From: Nocardioides sp. CFH 31398
Lineage (GTDB): Bacteria; Actinomycetota; Actinomycetes; Propionibacteriales; Nocardioidaceae
Direction of reading: 5' to 3'
NCBI RefSeq assembly: GCF_022436705.1
Contig: NZ_JAKUHT010000012.1
Coordinates: 264,917 to 328,916, forward strand
DNA length: 64,000 bases
Part shown: in pieces, positions 50,790 through 59,777 of the stretch
Numbering within the stretch: position 1 is the first letter of the stretch
Layout of the letters: every line of letters begins with the position of its first letter
Notes under the pieces: generated by a model
Told to the model about the DNA's origin: nothing
Database searches by the model: none
What the model saw: the letters and a program-made list of their open reading frames with translations, nothing else
Program-made: the position numbers and the translations under genes

Positions 50790-51890
50790 ATGAGCGAGCA
50801 GGTGCAGCCCGCCCGGCCGACGCCGTACGACGAGCGACCGGCGTACGACGCGCCCACCCCACCGACGTACGAGCCGTCACCGCCCGAGGGGGCGGTCGAC
50901 CCGCTGGCGCTCAGCGACGAGGAGTTCGACGCCCGCTACGGCCAGGCCTACCCGTCGCTGCGCTTCCACCAGCTGCTGCGCAGCGGACCCCGGTTCGGCT
51001 TCTGGTGGAGCCTCCTCGGGGCGCTGACCATGGCGTTCGTCATGCTCGTCCTGGCGCCGGTCGTGTGGCTCGTGCCGTTCGTGGTGTGGCTGGTCGCGAC
51101 CGGTCAGGACTGGCTCGCGTGGCTCTCGGCGCTCGGGACGCTCAGCGACCCGTCGCCGTCGATGCTGGCCTACCTCATGCTGACGTTGGCGTCGTTGATC
51201 CCGGCCGCGTGGTTCGTCGCCCGGGTGATCCACGGCGTGAGGCCACGGTGGCTGACCTCGGTCGGCCCGCGCATGCGCTGGGGGTTCTTCGCCGTGTGCC
51301 TCGGCCTGTCGGTCGTCGCGCTGGTCGCGACGGTCGTCGTCGGCGCCCTCCTGCCCGGCGGCGACACCGCGGGCATGGACACGACCGGCGGGGCCAACCC
51401 GTTCACGACCACCACCCTGTGGTTCCTGCTGATCGTGCTCTTCCTGGTCCCGTTCCAGGCGGCGGGGGAGGAGTACCTGTTCCGCGGCTACCTGACGCAG
51501 GCCCTCGGCGGCGTCTTCGGGCGGGTGTGGGTCGCCGTCCTGGTCCCCGCCTTCCTGTTCGCCCTCGCGCACGGCAGCCAGAGCGTCCCGGTGTTCTTCG
51601 ACCGGTTCGCCTTCGGGGTCGTCGCCGGCCTGCTCGTGGTCTGGACCGGTGGGCTCGAGGCGGCGATCGCCATGCACGTGCTGAACAACTTCCTGGCCTT
51701 CGGCCTGGCGCTCGCGTTCGGCGACATCGGCAGCTCGCTGACCCCCACGGGTGGCAGCTGGTGGATGATCCCGAGCACCCTCACGCAGTCCCTCGTCTAC
51801 CTCGGTCTGGCCGTCCTCGTGGCCCGCCGGATGGGGGTCGCGACCCGGGCGAGCGGACGCGCTTTGGTGGCCTCGCAGCGGCGCGTGTAA
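50790..51890 (+). CDS. CPBP-family intramembrane metalloprotease
   Basis: A 366-residue membrane protein of the CPBP/ABI (CAAX protease-like) family. A Pro/Tyr-rich cytosolic N terminus (about 60 residues) precedes about eight spans. The three catalytic motifs are present: the EExxxR motif in QAAGEEYLFRGYL (about residue 230), FLFALAHG (FxxxH), and AMHVLNNF (HxxxN), so it should be active. Substrates in bacteria are mostly unknown; some members give bacteriocin self-immunity. It starts 31 bp after gltX behind a hairpin. Confidence 0.9.
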   Translation: MSEQVQPARPTPYDERPAYDAPTPPTYEPSPPEGAVDPLALSDEEFDARYGQAYPSLRFHQLLRSGPRFGFWWSLLGALTMAFVMLVLAPVVWLVPFVVWLVATGQDWLAWLSALGTLSDPSPSMLAYLMLTLASLIPAAWFVARVIHGVRPRWLTSVGPRMRWGFFAVCLGLSVVALVATVVVGALLPGGDTAGMDTTGGANPFTTTTLWFLLIVLFLVPFQAAGEEYLFRGYLTQALGGVFGRVWVAVLVPAFLFALAHGSQSVPVFFDRFAFGVVAGLLVVWTGGLEAAIAMHVLNNFLAFGLALAFGDIGSSLTPTGGSWWMIPSTLTQSLVYLGLAVLVARRMGVATRASGRALVASQRRV

Positions 51891-51944
51891 GGTCATCTCT
51901 CGGCTGAGGGCCTCGCGCGAGCGACGGTCCGGAGGCTGCAGCAG

Positions 51945-52016
51945 TGGGATATGGTGTAATTGGCAGCACGACTGATTCTGGTTCAGTTAGTCTTGGTTCG
52001 AGTCCAGGTATCCCAG
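51945..52016 (+). tRNA. tRNA-Gln (anticodon CTG)
   Basis: 72 nt fold as a cloverleaf. The acceptor stem is TGGGATA (51945-51951) with TATCCCA (52009-52015), and G at 52016 is the discriminator base. The anticodon arm ACTGA-TTCTGGT-TCAGT gives CTG, reading the CAG codon that dominates in this genome. The T arm contains GGTTCGAGTCC. The 3' CCA is not encoded. It lies downstream of gltX, whose product probably charges it with Glu. Confidence 0.95.
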
Positions 52017-52095
52017 CGAGATCGCCCTCCGAGGCAGCAAGTCGGGGGCGATTTGGTGCGTCAGGGGCTGGTTGACTAGGGTTCCTGATCGTCAA

Positions 52096-52168
52096 GCCCC
52101 CGTTGTGTAGCGGCCTAGCACGCCGCCCTCTCAAGGCGGTAGCGCCGGTTCGAATCCGGTCGGGGGTA
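52096..52168 (+). tRNA. tRNA-Glu (anticodon CTC)
   Basis: 73 nt cloverleaf. The acceptor GCCCCCG (52096-52102) pairs with CGGGGGT (52161-52167, one G-U), and A at 52168 is the discriminator. The anticodon arm CCGCC-CTCTCAA-GGCGG gives CTC, reading GAG. The T arm contains GGTTCGAATCC. The 3' CCA is not encoded. It is 79 bp after tRNA-Gln and probably in the same transcript, followed by a terminator hairpin. Confidence 0.95.
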
Positions 52169-52179
52169 CACCACCGGGA

Positions 52180-52208
52180 GGCCCCGGATCGCGATGCGGT
52201 CCGGGGCC
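52180..52208 (+). terminator. Terminator hairpin after tRNA-Glu
   Basis: GGCCCCGGA (52180-52188) and TCCGGGGCC (52200-52208) form a perfect 9-bp stem with an 11-nt loop, 12 nt after the tRNA and followed by a moderately T-rich tail (CTCGTCATTTCC). Confidence 0.7.
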
Positions 52209-52297
52209 CTCGTCATTTCCGGGGCCTGTCGGCCTGGGGCGACGGCCGTGTCCGAAACCCGCCGGAGACCGTCGGTGGCGCGGGGCAGGATGGGGCC

Positions 52298-53857
52298 ATG
52301 AGCACCGCCCCCGCCGCGACCCGCGACCTCGACCCCGAGGCCTGCTACCGCGCCGCGGCCAGCCGCGACCGCCGCTTCGACGGCGTGTTCTGGGTCGGGG
52401 TGACCACCACCGGCATCTACTGCCGGCCCTCGTGCCCGGCGCGCACGCCGGCGCCGGCGAACATGACCTTCCACCGCAGCGCCGCGGCTGCGCAGACGGC
52501 GGGCTTCCGGGCCTGCAAGCGGTGCCTGCCGGACGCCGTCCCCGGTGACCCGGAGTGGGACCTCGCCGGCGACGTCGCCGGTCGCGCCATGCGCCTGATC
52601 GCGGACGGCGTCGTCGACCGGGAGGGCGTCGAGGGCCTCGCCGACCGCCTGGGGTTCACCCCGCGTCACCTGGGTCGGCTGCTCGGCGACCGCCTCGGCG
52701 CCGGACCGCTCGCGCTCGCGCGGGCGCGCCGCGCCCAGACCGCGCGGACCCTGCTCGAGACCACCGACCTGGCCCTCGCCGACGTGGCGTTCGCGGCCGG
52801 GTTCGCCAGCGTGCGGCAGTTCAACGACACCGTGCGCGCCGTGTACGACGCCACCCCGGGGGAGCTCCGGCGACGCCGGGCGTCCGCGACGGGCGCCGCG
52901 TCGCCGGGCGAGGTGCGACTGCGGGTGCCCGTGCGCACGCCGTACGCCGGTCTGGCCGTGTGGCGCTTCCTGGCCGCCCACGTCGTCGCCGGGGTCGAGA
53001 CGGCCACCGACGGGCCCGGAGGGGCCGTCTACGCCCGCACGCTCCGCCTGCCGCACGGGCCCGGGACGCTCCGGGTCCGGCTGGCCGACCTGCCGGGCCC
53101 CGGCGTCGGCCACCTGGAGGCGTGGGTCCGGCTCAGCGACGTCCGCGACCTCCCCGCCGCCACCGCGCGGACCCGGCGCCTCCTCGACGCGGACGCCGAC
53201 CCGCTGGCCGCGGACGCCACCCTCGGCGCCGACCCGGTGCTCGGACCCCTGGTCGCCCGTCAGCCCGGGCTCCGGGTGCCCGGTCAGGTCGACGGCGCCG
53301 AGACCGCCCTGCGGACCGTCGTCGGCCAGCAGGTCAGCCTCGCCGGCGCACGCACCGTCCTGGGCCGTCTCGTCGCCGAGCACGGCGAGGAGGTCCCGAC
53401 CGACGAGCCGGGTCTCACGCACCTGTTCCCGACCCCGGCCGCCCTGGCCGCGGTGGACCCCGAGACCCTGCCCATGCCTCGCGCCCGCGGCCGGGCGCTC
53501 GTCGGCCTCGCAACCGCCCTCGCCGACGGGAGCCTCGACCTCGACGGTGGGACGGCGCGCGGGGAGGTGCGCGCCGCCCTGGTCGCGCTGCCCGGCATCG
53601 GGCCGTGGACCGCCGACTACGTCGCGATCCGCGCGCTCGGCGACCCCGACGTCTTCCTGCCCGGGGACCTCGCGGTGCGCAACGCGCTGCGGGACCTCGG
53701 CCACCCCTGCGACGCGAAGCAGGCGGCGGCGATCGCCGAGGCCTGGTCGCCCTGGCGCTCCGTCGCGCTGCTCCACCTCTGGCACACCGTCGTCGACCCG
53801 CTCTTCCCACCCGTCAGCACGTCCGAGCGTCCCGAGGAGGACCCGTGTGGACCGTGA
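52298..53857 (+). CDS. Ada-AlkA fusion: methylation sensor/activator and 3-methyladenine glycosylase
   Basis: A 519-residue bifunctional repair protein. Residues about 10-85 are the Ada N-terminal zinc domain with C42, C46 (YCRPSCPA), C73 and C76 (ACKRCLPD); C42 should accept methyl from phosphotriesters. An AraC-type HTH follows (GVEGLADRLGFTPRHLGRLLGDRLGAGPLALARARR, and LADVAFAAGFASVRQFNDTVRAVY, about 108-188). The C-terminal half is AlkA: an N-terminal beta domain, then HhH-GPD with LVALPGIGPWTADYVAIRALGDPDVFLPGDLAVRNAL and the catalytic Asp at about residue 457. The Ogt gene overlaps its end by 13 bp, supplying the missing alkyl-guanine activity. Confidence 0.95.
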   Translation: MSTAPAATRDLDPEACYRAAASRDRRFDGVFWVGVTTTGIYCRPSCPARTPAPANMTFHRSAAAAQTAGFRACKRCLPDAVPGDPEWDLAGDVAGRAMRLIADGVVDREGVEGLADRLGFTPRHLGRLLGDRLGAGPLALARARRAQTARTLLETTDLALADVAFAAGFASVRQFNDTVRAVYDATPGELRRRRASATGAASPGEVRLRVPVRTPYAGLAVWRFLAAHVVAGVETATDGPGGAVYARTLRLPHGPGTLRVRLADLPGPGVGHLEAWVRLSDVRDLPAATARTRRLLDADADPLAADATLGADPVLGPLVARQPGLRVPGQVDGAETALRTVVGQQVSLAGARTVLGRLVAEHGEEVPTDEPGLTHLFPTPAALAAVDPETLPMPRARGRALVGLATALADGSLDLDGGTARGEVRAALVALPGIGPWTADYVAIRALGDPDVFLPGDLAVRNALRDLGHPCDAKQAAAIAEAWSPWRSVALLHLWHTVVDPLFPPVSTSERPEEDPCGP

Positions 53858-54327
53858 TCGAGACCCCCATCGACCCCCTGCGGATCGTCGCGTCCGACGA
53901 CGCCGTGCGCGCGATCGAGTTCAGCCCCTTCGGTGACCCGCCCGGCGGGCTCGCGCTCGGCGAGCGCGCCGACGACCACCCCGTGCTCGTCGAGGCCGCC
54001 CGCCAGCTGCACGCCTACTTCGCGGGCGACCTGAAGGAGTTCGACCTGCCGCTCGACCCGGTCGGCACCGACTTCCAGCGTCGCGTGTGGGGCGAGCTGA
54101 GCCGGATCGGCTACGGCGAGACCGCGTCGTACGGCGAGGTCGCGAAGCGGCTGGGTCTCGTCCACGGCGCCTCCCGGGCCGTCGGCGCCGCCAACGGCCG
54201 CAACCCGATCCCGGTCGTGGTGCCGTGCCACCGCGTGATCGGCGCGAACGGCACGCTCACGGGCTTCGCCGGCGGGGTCGAACGCAAGCGGACCCTGCTC
54301 GACCTCGAGTCGCGCGCCCTGTTCTGA
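53845..54327 (+). CDS. ogt: Methylated-DNA-protein-cysteine methyltransferase
   Basis: A suicide enzyme that removes alkyl groups from O6-alkylguanine, 160 residues. The core FQRRVWGELSRIGYGETASYGEVAKRLG (residues about 75-102, with the HTH recognition helix) leads to the active site IPVVVPCHRVIGANGTLTGFAGG, where C128 accepts the alkyl group. The GTG at 53845 overlaps the Ada-AlkA gene by 13 bp in another frame, so the pair is translationally coupled and likely induced together by the Ada domain. Confidence 0.95.
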   Translation: MWTVIETPIDPLRIVASDDAVRAIEFSPFGDPPGGLALGERADDHPVLVEAARQLHAYFAGDLKEFDLPLDPVGTDFQRRVWGELSRIGYGETASYGEVAKRLGLVHGASRAVGAANGRNPIPVVVPCHRVIGANGTLTGFAGGVERKRTLLDLESRALF

Positions 54328-54350
54328 GGCGCCACCGGCCGGACCCGCGG

Positions 54351-54434
54351 CTCACCACGCTAGGAAGGCGAGCCCTCGGGTAGCCCGGTGAGCCCGCCGC
54401 GCCTGGCGTCGGTTCGCCTGCCTGGCGTGGTGAG
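54351..54434. repeat. 21-bp-arm inverted repeat between convergent ogt and iclR
   Basis: CTCACCACGCTAGGAAGGCGA (split here: CTCACCACGC at 54351-54360 and TAGGAAGGCGA to 54371) is repeated inverted at 54414-54434 with two mismatches, around a 42-nt loop. It fills most of the 164 bp between the two converging stop codons and could end both transcripts or be a remnant repeat unit. Confidence 0.6.
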
Positions 54435-54491
54435 CGACGGGCAGTCCCGACGGGCCGCGCGCCCACGACAGACAGACGCGCCCGGGCGCGC

Positions 54492-55211
54492 CTACTCCGC
54501 CTGGCGGCGCAGGGACTCGCTGAGGCGCTCGGCGGCCGCGAGGACGGCGGGGGCGTGCATGCGGCCCGGCTGGCGCGAGAGGCGCTCGAGCGGACCGGAG
54601 ACGGAGACGGCGGCGATGGTCTTGCCGCCGGGGGAGCGGACCGGGGCCGACACGGAGGCCACGCCCTGCTCGCGCTCGCCCACGGACTGCGCCCAGCCGC
54701 GCCGACGGATGCCCGACAGGGCGGTCGCCGAGTACGCCGCGTTCTGCAGGCCGCGGTGCATGCGCTCGGGGTCCTCCCACGCGAGGAGCACCTGCGCGGC
54801 CGAGCCGGCGCGCATCGTGAGCTGGGAGCCCACGGGGATGGTGTCGCGCAGCCCGCTGGGTCGCTCGGCGGCGGCGACGCAGACGCGCTGCTCGCCCTGG
54901 CGACGCCACAGCTGGGCCGACTCGCCGGTGATGTCGCGCAGGCGGGCGAGCACCGGGCCCGCCGCGGCGAGCAGACGGTCCTCGCCCGCGGCGGCCGACA
55001 GCTCCGCGAGTCGCGGGCCGAGGACGAACCGCCCCTGCATGTCGCGCGCCACCAGGCGGTGGTGCTCCAGGGCCACCGCCAGGCGGTGCGCCGTCGGTCG
55101 GGCCAGGCCCGTCCCCGCCACGAGACCCGCCAGGGTCGCCGGTCCGCTCTCGAGCGCCGCGAGCACCACGGCCGCCTTGTCGAGGACCCCCACGCCACTT
55201 CCGCTGTCCAT
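54492..55211 (-). CDS. ndgR: IclR-family regulator, NdgR/LtbR-like
   Basis: A 239-residue regulator. The winged HTH is [50 protein letters not shown] (residues about 7-56). The C-terminal IclR effector domain includes [45 protein letters not shown] and [23 protein letters not shown]. Its divergent position next to leuCD is the conserved site of LtbR (Corynebacterium) and NdgR (Streptomyces), which control leuCD and other amino-acid genes. Control of leuCD from the 117-bp divergent region is therefore likely. ATG at 55211. Confidence 0.9.
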   Translation of the reverse strand: MDSGSGVGVLDKAAVVLAALESGPATLAGLVAGTGLARPTAHRLAVALEHHRLVARDMQGRFVLGPRLAELSAAAGEDRLLAAAGPVLARLRDITGESAQLWRRQGEQRVCVAAAERPSGLRDTIPVGSQLTMRAGSAAQVLLAWEDPERMHRGLQNAAYSATALSGIRRRGWAQSVGEREQGVASVSAPVRSPGGKTIAAVSVSGPLERLSRQPGRMHAPAVLAAAERLSESLRRQAE

Positions 55212-55328
55212 ATGGCAATACTGCAGTCTCAGATCCTGGGACGCAAGCGTACGGTGATGCGCGAGGCCGGCCGCGCACCCGGTGCGTGGTCCAGCAGCAC
55301 GAGTCGACACGAGCAGCATGGAGGAAGC

Positions 55329-56738
55329 ATGGGCAGGACACTGGCCGAGAAGGTCTGGGACGAGCACGTCGTCCGCACGGCACCGGGGGAGCCCGACCTG
55401 CTCTACATCGACCTCCACCTCATCCACGAGGTCACCTCGCCCCAGGCCTTCGAGGGCCTCCGGCTCAGCGACCGGACGGTGCGCCGTCCGGACCTGACGC
55501 TGGCCACCGAGGACCACAACGTCCCCACCGTCGACTGGGACAAGCCGATCGCCGACCCGGTCTCGCGGACCCAGGTCGAGACGCTGCGGAGGAACGCGGA
55601 GGAGTTCGGCATCCGCCTGCACGCCCTGGGCGATAAGGACCAGGGCATCGTCCACATCATCGGCCCGCAGCTGGGCCTGACCCAGCCCGGCATGACGATC
55701 GTCTGCGGCGACTCCCACACCTCGACGCACGGCGCGTTCGGGGCGCTCGCGTTCGGCATCGGCACCTCCGAGGTCGAGCACGTCCTGGCCACGCAGACGC
55801 TGACGCAGAAGCGCCCGCGGACGATGGCGGTGACCGTCAACGGCTCGCTCCCGGACGGCGTCACCGCGAAGGACCTCGTCCTCACCCTCATCACCCACAC
55901 CGGCACCGGCGGTGGGCAGGGCTACATCGTCGAGTACCGCGGACCGGCCATCGAGGAGCTCTCCATGGAGGGCCGGATGACCATCTGCAACATGTCGATC
56001 GAGTGGGGCGCCAAGGCCGGGATGATCGCCCCCGACCAGACCACCTTCGACTACCTCGCCGACAAGCCCGAGGCGCCGAAGGGCGCGGACTGGGACGCCG
56101 CCGTCGAGCACTGGCGCGGCCTCGTCACGGACGACGACGCGACGTACGACAAGGAGATCGTCCTCGACGCCTCCACCATGACGCCGTTCGTCACCTGGGG
56201 CACCAACCCGGGCCAGGGCGTCCCGCTGGGCGAGGCCGTCCCGGACCCCGCGTCCTTCGACGAGCCGAGCGACCGGGTCGCCGCGGAGAAGGCGCTGGAG
56301 TACATGGCGCTGACCGCCGGCACCCCGATGCGCGAGGTCAAGGTCGACACCGTGTTCGTCGGCTCGTGCACCAACGGCCGCATCGAGGACCTGCGCCTCG
56401 CCGCCGAGGTCATCAAGGGCCGCACCGTCGACCCCGACACCCGTCTGCTCGTCGTCCCCGGCTCGGCCAAGGTCCGTCTCCAGGCGGAGGACGAGGGCCT
56501 CGACGTGGTCTTCAAGGAGGCCGGCGCCGAGTGGCGCGGCGCGGGCTGCTCGATGTGCCTCGGCATGAACCCCGACCAGCTCGCCCCCGGCGAGCGCAGC
56601 GCGTCGACGTCCAACCGCAACTTCGAGGGCCGCCAGGGCAAGGGCGGGCGCACCCACCTCGTCTCGGTGCCCGTCGCCGCCGCCACCGCCGTCCGCGGGA
56701 CGCTCTCCAGCCCTGCTGACCTGCCCGCGCTCGACTGA
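55329..56738 (+). CDS. leuC: Isopropylmalate isomerase large subunit
   Basis: The 469-residue aconitase-family subunit that, with LeuD, converts 2- to 3-isopropylmalate. The [4Fe-4S] cluster cysteines are in [14 protein letters not shown] (about residue 345) and [12 protein letters not shown] (about residues 405-408). [29 protein letters not shown] and [17 protein letters not shown] are conserved substrate/cluster blocks. The ATG at 55329 has GGAGGAAGC in front. No leader peptide is seen before leuC, so control probably rests on the divergent IclR protein rather than attenuation. leuD follows after 25 bp. Confidence 0.97.
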   Translation: MGRTLAEKVWDEHVVRTAPGEPDLLYIDLHLIHEVTSPQAFEGLRLSDRTVRRPDLTLATEDHNVPTVDWDKPIADPVSRTQVETLRRNAEEFGIRLHALGDKDQGIVHIIGPQLGLTQPGMTIVCGDSHTSTHGAFGALAFGIGTSEVEHVLATQTLTQKRPRTMAVTVNGSLPDGVTAKDLVLTLITHTGTGGGQGYIVEYRGPAIEELSMEGRMTICNMSIEWGAKAGMIAPDQTTFDYLADKPEAPKGADWDAAVEHWRGLVTDDDATYDKEIVLDASTMTPFVTWGTNPGQGVPLGEAVPDPASFDEPSDRVAAEKALEYMALTAGTPMREVKVDTVFVGSCTNGRIEDLRLAAEVIKGRTVDPDTRLLVVPGSAKVRLQAEDEGLDVVFKEAGAEWRGAGCSMCLGMNPDQLAPGERSASTSNRNFEGRQGKGGRTHLVSVPVAAATAVRGTLSSPADLPALD

Positions 56739-56763
56739 CCCGACGGCCCGAGAGGACACCGAC

Positions 56764-57363
56764 ATGGACGCGTTCACCACCCACACCGGCGTCGGCGTGC
56801 CGCTGCGCCGCAGCAACGTCGACACCGATCAGATCATCCCCGCGCATTACCTGAAGCGGGTCAGCCGCACCGGCTTCGAGGACGGCCTGTTCGCCGCCTG
56901 GCGCGACAACCCCGACTTCGTGCTCAACCGCCCCGAGTACTCGAACGGCTCGGTGCTCGTCGCCGGACCCGACTTCGGCACCGGCTCGTCGCGCGAGCAC
57001 GCGGTGTGGGCGCTGATGAACTACGGGTTCCGCGCCGTCATCGCCCCCCGCTTCGGCGATATCTTCCGCGGCAACTCCGGCAAGGCCGGCCTCGTCGCGG
57101 CCCAGGTGGACGACAAGGTCGTCAGCCGGCTGTGGGACTTCCTCGAGGACAACCCCGGCGGCGTCGTCACCGTCGACCTCGAGTCGCGCACCGTCAAGGC
57201 GGGCGAGGGGGCCGACGCGATCGAGGACTCCTTCGACATCGACGACTACACCCGCTGGCGCCTGCTGGAGGGCCTCGACGACATCGGCATCACCCTCGGG
57301 CACGCCGACGACATCACGGCGTACGAGCAGGGGCGGCCGAGCTTCAAGCCGGCCACCCTCTGA
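56764..57363 (+). CDS. leuD: Isopropylmalate isomerase small subunit
   Basis: The 199-residue swivel-domain partner of Leu[42 protein letters not shown], the active-site loop [40 protein letters not shown], and the C-terminal [19 protein letters not shown] are typical. It is preceded by a GAGAGGA ribosome site. Second and last gene of leuCD. Confidence 0.97.
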   Translation: MDAFTTHTGVGVPLRRSNVDTDQIIPAHYLKRVSRTGFEDGLFAAWRDNPDFVLNRPEYSNGSVLVAGPDFGTGSSREHAVWALMNYGFRAVIAPRFGDIFRGNSGKAGLVAAQVDDKVVSRLWDFLEDNPGGVVTVDLESRTVKAGEGADAIEDSFDIDDYTRWRLLEGLDDIGITLGHADDITAYEQGRPSFKPATL

Positions 57364-57464
57364 GACGCGTTCCCGTCATGTGAGACGCGGGGAAGGCCGC
57401 ATGGTCCGCGGCGGTTCTGGTGACTGTCTTGCACACGAGACACACCCGACTAGAAAGGCGGACC

Positions 57465-58283
57465 ATGCCCGAGATCGAGACCAACGGCATCACCCTCAAC
57501 TACGAGGACACCGGCGGGAACGGCCGACCCGTCGTGCTGATCCACGGCTGGCCGCTGTCCGGCGCGTCCTGGTCCGAGCAGGTGCCGGCGCTGACCTCCG
57601 CCGGCTACCGCGTCATCTCGTACGACCGCCGCGGTTTCGGCGCCTCGGAGAAGCCCGAGGCGGGGTACGACTACGACACCTTCGCCGCGGACCTCGACGG
57701 GCTGCTCACCGGCCTCGACGTCTCCGACGCGACGCTGGTCGGCTTCTCCATGGGTGGCGGTGAGGTGGTCCGCTACCTCTCGACCTACGGCGAGGGTCGC
57801 GTGCGCTCGGCCGTGCTCGCCGGCGCGGTGCCGCCGTACCTGCTCAAGAGCGACGAGAACCCCGACGGCGCGCTGCCCGAGGAGGGCATCCACGACTTCG
57901 AGCAGTCGGTGACCACCGACCGCGAGGGCTTCCTCGACGAGTTCATCACCACCTTCTTCACCGCCGGCGACGAGCTCAAGGTCACCGAGGAGCAGCGCCA
58001 GGAGGCCCTCGAGCTGGCCAAGCCCGCGCGGGACGAGGCCGTCCTGCTCTGCATCAACGCCTTCGGCCGCACCGACTTCCGCGGCGACCTCGAGAAGATC
58101 ACCGTCCCGGTGCTCGTGCTCCACGGCGACTCCGACGCCGTCGTGCCCTTCGAGGCGTCCGGCGAGCGGTCCGTCGCCGCGCTGAGCAACGCCTCCGTGC
58201 ACGTGGTCAAGGACGGCCCGCACGGCTTCAACGTCAGCCACTCCGACGAGTTCAACGAGGCGCTGGTGGGCTTCCTGGGCTGA
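57465..58283 (+). CDS. Alpha/beta hydrolase (non-heme chloroperoxidase / esterase-like)
   Basis: A 272-residue serine hydrolase of the cofactor-free haloperoxidase group. The oxyanion motif is VVLIHGWPLSGASW (residues about 22-35), YDRRGFGASEKPEAGYDYDTFAADL follows, the nucleophile S95 is in GFSMGGGE, the acid is in LHGDSDAVVPFE, and the His in KDGPHGFNVSH. The natural substrate is an ester of unknown type. A promoter TTGCAC-16 bp-TAGAAA (57429-57434, 57451-57456) ends eight bases before the ATG. It interrupts the usual actinobacterial order between leuD and cofC. Confidence 0.92.
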   Translation: MPEIETNGITLNYEDTGGNGRPVVLIHGWPLSGASWSEQVPALTSAGYRVISYDRRGFGASEKPEAGYDYDTFAADLDGLLTGLDVSDATLVGFSMGGGEVVRYLSTYGEGRVRSAVLAGAVPPYLLKSDENPDGALPEEGIHDFEQSVTTDREGFLDEFITTFFTAGDELKVTEEQRQEALELAKPARDEAVLLCINAFGRTDFRGDLEKITVPVLVLHGDSDAVVPFEASGERSVAALSNASVHVVKDGPHGFNVSHSDEFNEALVGFLG

Positions 58284-58292
58284 CGCCCGCCC

Positions 58293-58886
58293 TCACACCT
58301 CGAGTCGCGCGACGGCCGCGGCCGTGTCGACGTCGCGGCGCAGCGTCGCCAGGTCCCCGGGGACGGCCCGGGCGCCGGCGTCGACGTGCGCGGTGGCCGA
58401 CCGGTGCCCGAATCGCGGCACGAACGCGTCGTACGACGACGCGGCGTAGAGCGTGGTGCCGACGCCGTCGGCGTCCGCGACGTACGACGACCCGTCCACC
58501 GCCTCGGCCGCCGCGAGGGCGGCGTCCAGGTCGGCGGGCCGCAACGCGGGCAGGTCCGCGCACAGCGCGACGGGTCGGAGACCGGGCCAGCGTCGGCGGG
58601 CCTCGGCCGCGGCCTGCACGAGGGAGCCGTTGAGGTCGGCGCCGACGCCGTCCGGGACGACCTCGCACCCCAGCACCGACAGCCGGTCGGCGAACCGCGC
58701 GTCGTCGGTCACGGCGAGGACGACGGCGACGCGGACGGCGAGGCGCGCCGCCGTCGCGGTGTCGAGCGCGAACGCGGCGGCGAGCTCGCGGCGCGTCGCG
58801 TCGGGGACGTCGAGACGGCTCTTGCCGACGGACGGCGGCTTCGTCGGGAGCAGGCAGACCCAGCCGCCCTCTCCCCGGTTGCTCAC
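58293..58886 (-). CDS. cofC: 2-phospho-L-lactate (phosphoenolpyruvate) guanylyltransferase
   Basis: The coenzyme F420 nucleotidyltransferase (CofC/FbiD), 197 residues; in actinobacteria it uses phosphoenolpyruvate. CLLPTKPPSVGKSRLDVPDATRRELAAAFALDT (residues about 10-42) is the GTP/Mg loop, RLSVLGCEVVPDGVGADLNGSLVQAAAEA and PVALCADLPALRPADLDAAL (the D-L-P metal/phosphate motif) follow, and the C-terminal AHVDAGARAVPGDLATLRRDVDTAAAV closes it. The GTG at 58886 is divergent from plsC. Confidence 0.93.
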   Translation of the reverse strand: MSNRGEGGWVCLLPTKPPSVGKSRLDVPDATRRELAAAFALDTATAARLAVRVAVVLAVTDDARFADRLSVLGCEVVPDGVGADLNGSLVQAAAEARRRWPGLRPVALCADLPALRPADLDAALAAAEAVDGSSYVADADGVGTTLYAASSYDAFVPRFGHRSATAHVDAGARAVPGDLATLRRDVDTAAAVARLEV

Positions 58887-58982
58887 CGGGCACAGTCTTG
58901 CAGTACCGACCAGTAGGCTGCTGCCGGCGTCGACGCATCGCGCGTGACGCCCGAGGGACGGTGGTCGAGCGGGAGGAGCGAG

Positions 58983-59777
58983 GTGGCGGTCCGGCCGAAG
59001 TACCAGCGCAAGGGCTGGGCGCTCCTCGTGGGCGGCGCGATCATCAAGGCGGGGCTGGTCACGCTCACCCGGCGCACCTGGATCGACGCGGAGCGGATCC
59101 CCGCCCGCGGTGGCTGCGTGATCGTGCTGAACCACCTCAGCCACGTCGACCCCCTGATCGCGGCGCACGTCGTGTGGGACCACGGCCGCCTGCCGCGCTA
59201 CCTCGCGAAGGACGCGCTGTGGCACAACCGGTTCCTCGGGGCGCTGCTGCGCAACGCCCAGCAGATCCCCGTGAGCCGGGACGGCGCCGCGGCCTCCACC
59301 GCCTTCGACGCCGCGGTGAGGGCCGTCGAGGCCGGTGAGTGCGTCATCGTCTACCCGGAGGGCACGCTGACCCGCGACCCCGGTCTGTGGCCCATGCTCG
59401 GCCGCACCGGGGCGGCCCGGATCGCGCTGCGCACCGGCTGCCCGGTCATCCCGATCGGTCAGTGGGGGGCGCAGGACCTGCTGGCGCCGTACGCGAAGAA
59501 GCCGAACCTGCTGCCCCGCACGCACGTCACGCTCAAGGTCGGGGAGCCCGTCGACCTGTCGGCCTACGCCGAGCGGCCGCTGACCACGGCGGTGCTCCTC
59601 GAGGCGACCGAGACGATCATGACCGCGATCACCGACCTCGTGGCCGAGATCCGCGGCGAGCGACCACCGGCCGAGCGGTACGACCCGCGCCGGAGGGCTC
59701 GCCCCGCCCCCGGCGACGCGGGGGGCGACGGACTCGGCACGACCCAGGACACCCGGCAGGAGGGCGAGGCGCGATGA
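58983..59777 (+). CDS. plsC: 1-acyl-sn-glycerol-3-phosphate acyltransferase family protein
   Basis: A 264-residue phospholipid acyltransferase. The catalytic H-x4-D is in VIVLNHLSHVDPLIAAH (residues about 46-62), the glycerophosphate-binding blocks are LLRNAQQIPVSRDG and VIVYPEGTLTRD, and GCPVIPIGQWG is motif IV. The C-terminal 40 residues are disordered and charged. The GTG at 58983, behind GGGAGGAGCGAG, is preferred over an upstream GTG at 58944. It overlaps gpsA by 4 nt (ATGA), coupling the acyl transfer step to glycerol-3-phosphate supply. Confidence 0.92.
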   Translation: MAVRPKYQRKGWALLVGGAIIKAGLVTLTRRTWIDAERIPARGGCVIVLNHLSHVDPLIAAHVVWDHGRLPRYLAKDALWHNRFLGALLRNAQQIPVSRDGAAASTAFDAAVRAVEAGECVIVYPEGTLTRDPGLWPMLGRTGAARIALRTGCPVIPIGQWGAQDLLAPYAKKPNLLPRTHVTLKVGEPVDLSAYAERPLTTAVLLEATETIMTAITDLVAEIRGERPPAERYDPRRRARPAPGDAGGDGLGTTQDTRQEGEAR

